Assembly: GCA_001936135.1 (NCBI GenBank)
Contig: CP012810.1
Location: 2,046,001 to 2,110,000, forward strand
Length of the DNA: 64,000 bases
Direction of reading: 5' to 3'
Origin: Saccharomycopsis fibuligera x Saccharomycopsis cf. fibuligera
Taxonomy: Eukaryota; Ascomycota; Saccharomycetes; Ascoideales; Saccharomycopsidaceae
Below the pieces are notes generated by a model. The model saw only the letters and a program-made list of their open reading frames with translations, did no database searches and was not told where the DNA came from. Positions 60,022 through 64,000 of this stretch are shown piece by piece. Both the position numbers and the translations under genes were made by a program. The stretch's first letter is position 1. Each line of letters begins with the position of its first letter.

Positions 60022-62861
60022 TCATGACTCGATGTTCAAATTTTTTAAAGCAATTTCTTTATTTAGCGAATCTTCACTTTTCTGAGGCACAATTGGTGCC
60101 TCACTTAGTAACGTCCCCAATTCAGACCCAGCTTCAGCTTTACTATTACCATTAACTTGCTTTGACTCATTGTTGTTGATATTGACATTGACATTACCAT
60201 TGCTGGTAGTTTCAGAGCTAGAGATGCTATTACTAGCACTGCTGCCTAACTTTGAACTTGACTGTAAACTTCCACTATGCTGCTGATTCTGGTTCTGGCG
60301 CGGATATTGATTTTGATGCTGCTGCTGGCTATTCAATTTTTCACTCTTGAGAATATTCAAGTTAGTTTCTCTTCTGGCCTTACCTAATTTGGTATTACGG
60401 TTTTTATCTTTATCTATTGAAAATCCATTCATTTCTTCATTGGATCGGCCGTACAATTGATACCACCATTTGACGTTTTCGCAATTAGGCAACAAAATGT
60501 CTTTTTCCTCGTTGTTGTTATTCTTACTATCTATAGTATGATCAATACCAGCGCCATCAGCGGAAGTTGTTGGCATTGCTGTTGCTGTTGCTGTTGCCAT
60601 TTCATAATTCTTGTTTGTGAACTCCGATCTGCGAGACAAAAAATAATCCCAAACCGATCTTGTCTTTTGCGGTATTTGCTTTGTCAATTTCTCATGCTCA
60701 TTATCCACTAAGAAATTCCCATACTGACAAGAATACAAATGGTAAACCAATCTTCTTAAAAACCGTTCATTAAATTCAAACTTATTAGGAAATTGAATCA
60801 AAATCTGATAGATACAATCCAAAAATTGTTGAAAAATTGGCGATGTAAACTTCACGTGTTTCTTTTTCTTGAAATGGTTAGTGAGTTTGTTAAATGATCT
60901 TGATGCACTGCTTAATGCTTCTGAGTTTAAAAAGCTATCAGCATTTAAGCCAAAACCTTCTTCAAACTGCAAAAACCCACTATTACTGGTTATTTCATTT
61001 TCGGGCAAAGTGGCCGCGCTTTCAATATCATCATCTTCCGAAAATTTTTTTCCATTGTTGTTTGCTGTGTTATAGTTTGTATTGGTGGCCCCATTATTAT
61101 TATCATTATTGTTACTATTATTACTGTTGTTATTATTATTTTTATTGTTGTTACCATTTTGCGGATCATTTGGATTATTATGATCACTAGTTGAGTTGGA
61201 AAACTTTGTTTCTGAAGATAAATGGCCCGACCGTTCTTTAAATCTATGGCCAAAACTGAACCAATCTTTTTCCACCAAAATAATAAACCCTTCCAAAGTT
61301 CTATAATATGGGTCCAAGCAAATTTGCGCTAACGAGCAAACTTGAGTAGTTCTATCCCATCCATCAGAGCAGTGCACCATACAATGGCTATTGTTGAAAT
61401 GTAACGATTTAGTAACCAAATCAACACCATTCAACACAATAGAAATGTTTTTTATCCAATTGGTTTTATTTAAATTACTAGCATTAAGTGACGGTAATTG
61501 AAATAGTAAATCTGAATCTTTCAAAATTTCCGCCACTTTAGCTAATGAGTTTCTCATTACATGAATGTTATCGATCCCGAGAAATTTCCGTTTACAATTT
61601 TTGTAGTTGTCAATGATTTCAGTGCCGGCACCAAGAGCAGTTTGAGCCATTGCGTTAGCTGCTGGACGAGCATCGATGATGAGGTTATTAGTGTTTCTTC
61701 CGTATTCTGGGTTATTATGCCTGCTGCGGGGCTTTTCTTTATGACTACTGCTATTCTTAGTGCTGGAATGGTCAGAGTCTTGACCTTCGGCAATGTTGTT
61801 TCTAGGCTGATTGGACATGAAAATCTCATAAATGAGTTTCTCATCTTGAATTGACCTTGACTGGCTTAGTCCAGTTAGCGGTTGAGCTGATCGGGTTATT
61901 GTGCATCCGTTCTTTTTATAGTAGTATGTCAAGGCAGGAATTCTGCTTTTGGACCTGAATTTTCCGGCATATTTGAGGACATTATCAGATATTGATTTGG
62001 GTACAACCAAACGCTTTGAGTAGGATTCGCAAAATTGGTAGTTTTCATTTATTGTGGAGATTCGCCAATTGAACTGACCTGGGGAAGATGATGAAGGTGA
62101 GCTAAAGTCGAATATCAATCCTTGTCTTTCAAATTCTTTTTCGATATTGTAAATGTTCCAAGTATTGAATTTTTTCTCTATTGGAATCGGATTATACAAG
62201 AATGCATAAAGCTGTGTGGTTGAAGTAACACAAGTGAGCTTTTTAATAGTGTCAAACACATCTTTAGCCACTCTGGGGTCTTTAAAGTCGATGGAGATAT
62301 TTAAGAAATCTTTGCATTTGATTTTAAGACAGGAGAATTTGTACAAGTTGGCAATGTCGCGAAGGTTCTGGATAATGTTTGTTGTGTCATTAGTCGGGTC
62401 AATATTGTTATTGTTATTGTTACCGGAGTTTGTATTTATATTTGTAGTAGAATTGGTATTAGCAGTAGGACTAGTAGGACTACTTGCATTGGTAGTATTT
62501 GTATTTGCATTTGTATTTGCATTTGTATTTGTATTTGTATTAGTAGAGATGGACTTGCCATCGGGAGAGGTGGCCAACTGGTTGGACAAATAAAGCACAT
62601 CAAGCAAACATGAGCCCTGCTTTAGCTCGACAGAGTCTATGATGGGGTAGGAGAGCCATAGTTCTCTATTTGTGGCCCTAGGGTGCTGGTAGGTGAAGAT
62701 GAGGTGGTGGGTGGTCAAGTGTAAGTCGCCGTAGAAGTAGTGGCCTCTTTTGTAGAGGGTGACGTTGCTTGCCTGAAGGGGAGGAAGAGTTAGTGGGTGG
62801 TGGTAGGAAGAGGGCGCAGGGAGTAAAAGAGACATACCTTTGTGATCTTGAGATACTCCAT
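60022..62861 (-). CDS. YMR1: YMR1, myotubularin-type PI3P phosphatase
   Basis: Exon 1 is 62838-62861 (encoding MEYLKITK). The intron 62773-62837 has GTATGT, CACTAAC and TTCAG, and exon 2 is 60022-62772; together they code for 924 residues. The spliced N-terminus MEYLKITKASNVTLYKRG matches yeast Ymr1, whereas the unspliced start at 62835 gives an unrelated leader. Ymr1 removes the 3-phosphate from PI3P on endosomes. A GRAM-like N-terminus leads to the phosphatase domain, with catalytic VHCSDGWDRTTQ (Cys-X5-Arg, about 475), SIQDEKLIYE, VDARP-like IDARPAANAMAQ and FLGIDNIHV before it and EFNERFLRRLVYHLYS after. Asn/Thr repeats (near 62400-62550) and Asn-rich loops lengthen it beyond S. cerevisiae Ymr1. 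Confidence 0.96.
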
Positions 62862-63160
62862 GTGTCGTGGTGGGTGAAGTGGTAGCTGATGATTGATGGT
62901 TGTTGATGGTATTAGTAGTAGCACTAGTAGCAGTAGTAGTGTACTATATTATTACTATAGTAGTGTAGCAGTGTGCTGTTGATCATAGATATGACTGCAC
63001 AGAGGGTCACCCTGCCCCGTGTGTCAATGTCCTTCAACTCATCTCATCTCTCCATCATCCACTATCATTCAGATACTATCATTCAGATACTATCCCACTA
63101 TCACGCTATCATCACCACCCACCAGAAATACACTACTATCCCTCCAACACCACACCCACC
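62862..63160. promoter_or_regulatory. Divergent YMR1/MOH1 promoter with short repeats
   Basis: About 300 bases. It contains TAG trinucleotide repeats (about 62904-62945) and direct repeats of ATCATTCAGATACT (from about 63063 and 63077). No other element is recognised. Confidence 0.5.
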
Positions 63161-63599
63161 ATGGGCATTCGCTCGTCTGCCCATCTTGAGCCGTCGCTCG
63201 AAAACACCACCATCTACGCCTGCAAGTACTGCAAGACCCACTTGGCCACCAACAAGTCCATCATCTCCAAGGACTACCGCGGCCGCACCGGCAGAGCCTT
63301 TCTAGTGCGCAACCTGTGAGTATTCTACCGCACTGTCGTTTGCTATAGTGTATCTACCGTAGCATGCTGTATCACCTCTACTATCAAATATCTACTAACA
63401 CCCTCACAGCATCAACATCAACAAGGGAAAGCTCCAGGAACAGGAGATGACCACCGGGCGCTACATCATTCAGTACGTGAGCTGCCACCAGTGCAACCGC
63501 AACATTGGCTGGAAGTATCTCAAGGCAGACGCCCATTCCCAGTTGTACAAGCAAGGCAAGTATATCATGGAGTTGAAGCAGGTGTGTAAGGCTATATAA
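63161..63599 (+). CDS. MOH1: MOH1, Yippee-family zinc-binding protein
   Basis: Exons 63161-63315 and 63410-63599 give 114 residues. The intron (94 bases) has GTGAGT, TACTAAC (63392) and CACAG, joined in phase 2. The Yippee domain has two CxxC zinc pairs: C21/C24 (ACKYCKTHL) and C77/C80 ([14 protein letters not shown]). Between them lies [16 protein letters not shown], the family signature. The role of Moh1 is poorly understood; it has been linked to stationary-phase and stress survival, and human YPEL relatives belong to a GID/CTLH-type ligase complex. Codon use is GC-rich with CTC and TTG leucines but no CTG. Confidence 0.95.
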
Positions 63600-64000
63600 C
63601 GATTGCTGATCTCCCTGTGCATCACTGATATATCTTTATACTGCTTGTCTCCATGGCAGTGCTACACCTACTGCAAAACATGTTGATGCTAGTATACACT
63701 ATACTACAAGAAATCTCATTCGGTCGCCCTCATAAGTCTCAATACCCTGAGGCAAAGCATTCGCGCAAAAAATCTACAATGCGGTGCTCTTAAAGAAGGA
63801 GGCCAAACCAAACACTTTAGATTGCCTCACAAACATAAAGTTCCAGCACGAAGGACGGAGCTCCACGATGTTGTCCATCCATATGTCAAGAAACTTTTCT
63901 CTTGAGATATGATAATTTTTAAATATTTTAACGTCAGTCTGATTTTGGTTACTGTGCGCAGTTATCGCTGGCTGATCAATAATACGATGTGACTCGCAAA
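63600..64000. other. Right-end gene-free sequence
   Basis: Downstream of MOH1 no coding frame of note is present to the window edge. The longest minus-strand frame, near 63840-63905, is about 21 codons. Confidence 0.5.

Noticed and set aside
62973-63305. 110-codon frame overlapping MOH1 exon 1
   Set aside because: Different frame from the Yippee coding sequence, without family features.
1-64000. CRISPR array, prokaryotic operons or integrated virus
   Set aside because: No spaced direct repeats, bacterial-type gene layout or viral gene seen; introns and gene content are those of a yeast.

Overview
This window is nuclear chromosomal DNA from a budding yeast (Saccharomycotina). It holds about twenty protein genes, mostly compact, with short GTATGT/GTAAGT...CTAAC...AG introns. 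The proteins are clear orthologues of yeast families: TIP41, RNA14, SMC2, RPL29, CTF18, HPC2, KEL1, TRK1, YMR1 and MOH1. An intact betaine-lipid synthase gene (BTA1) and fragments of an L1-type non-LTR retrotransposon both argue against Saccharomyces. CTG is avoided as a leucine codon in the conserved genes; GC-rich MOH1, for example, uses CTC and TTG but never CTG. This fits a CUG-Ser clade yeast (Candida/Debaryomyces group) but does not prove it, so CTG residues could be serine rather than leucine.

Layout. 1-5.2 kb: the 5' part of an RCK2-type kinase gene (minus, running off the left edge), TIP41 (plus) and an unrecognised coiled-coil gene (minus). 5.2-14.3 kb: a region with no intact protein gene that I could support. 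It carries four nearly identical intron-containing tRNA-Gln(UUG) genes, a decayed fifth one, solo LTRs (two with 5-bp target duplications), pieces of an L1-type LINE, a short A-tailed repeat family and a NAS6 pseudogene. 15-22 kb: BTA1, RNA14, a small possible gene and an IES4-like gene. 22-29.6 kb: a sparse stretch in which EXG1 stands alone between gaps of 3.7 and 2.6 kb. 29.6-48 kb: OMA1, an unknown membrane protein, SMC2, a four-exon RRT5-like gene, RPL29, CTF18, a PQ-loop vacuolar transporter, HPC2 and an ADH6-type reductase. 48-64 kb: KEL1, TRK1, YMR1 and MOH1.

SMC2, RRT5 and RPL29 lie together here as they do on S. cerevisiae chromosome VI (YFR031C, YFR032C, YFR032C-A), which supports the otherwise weak RRT5 call. 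Several genes serve chromosome biology (SMC2, CTF18, HPC2, IES4-like) or stress and nutrient signalling (RCK2, TIP41, TRK1, BTA1). Apart from shared divergent promoters I see no operon-like functional unit.

Several genes need introns to be read properly. HPC2, YMR1 and probably RCK2 begin with first exons of only 13, 24 and 9 coding bases. The PQ-loop gene, MOH1 and RRT5 have one, one and three introns. Where the longest open frame begins at a TTG codon (RNA14, BTA1, OMA1, the coiled-coil gene) I moved the start to the first ATG. The most unusual part of the window is the tRNA-Gln/retroelement region.
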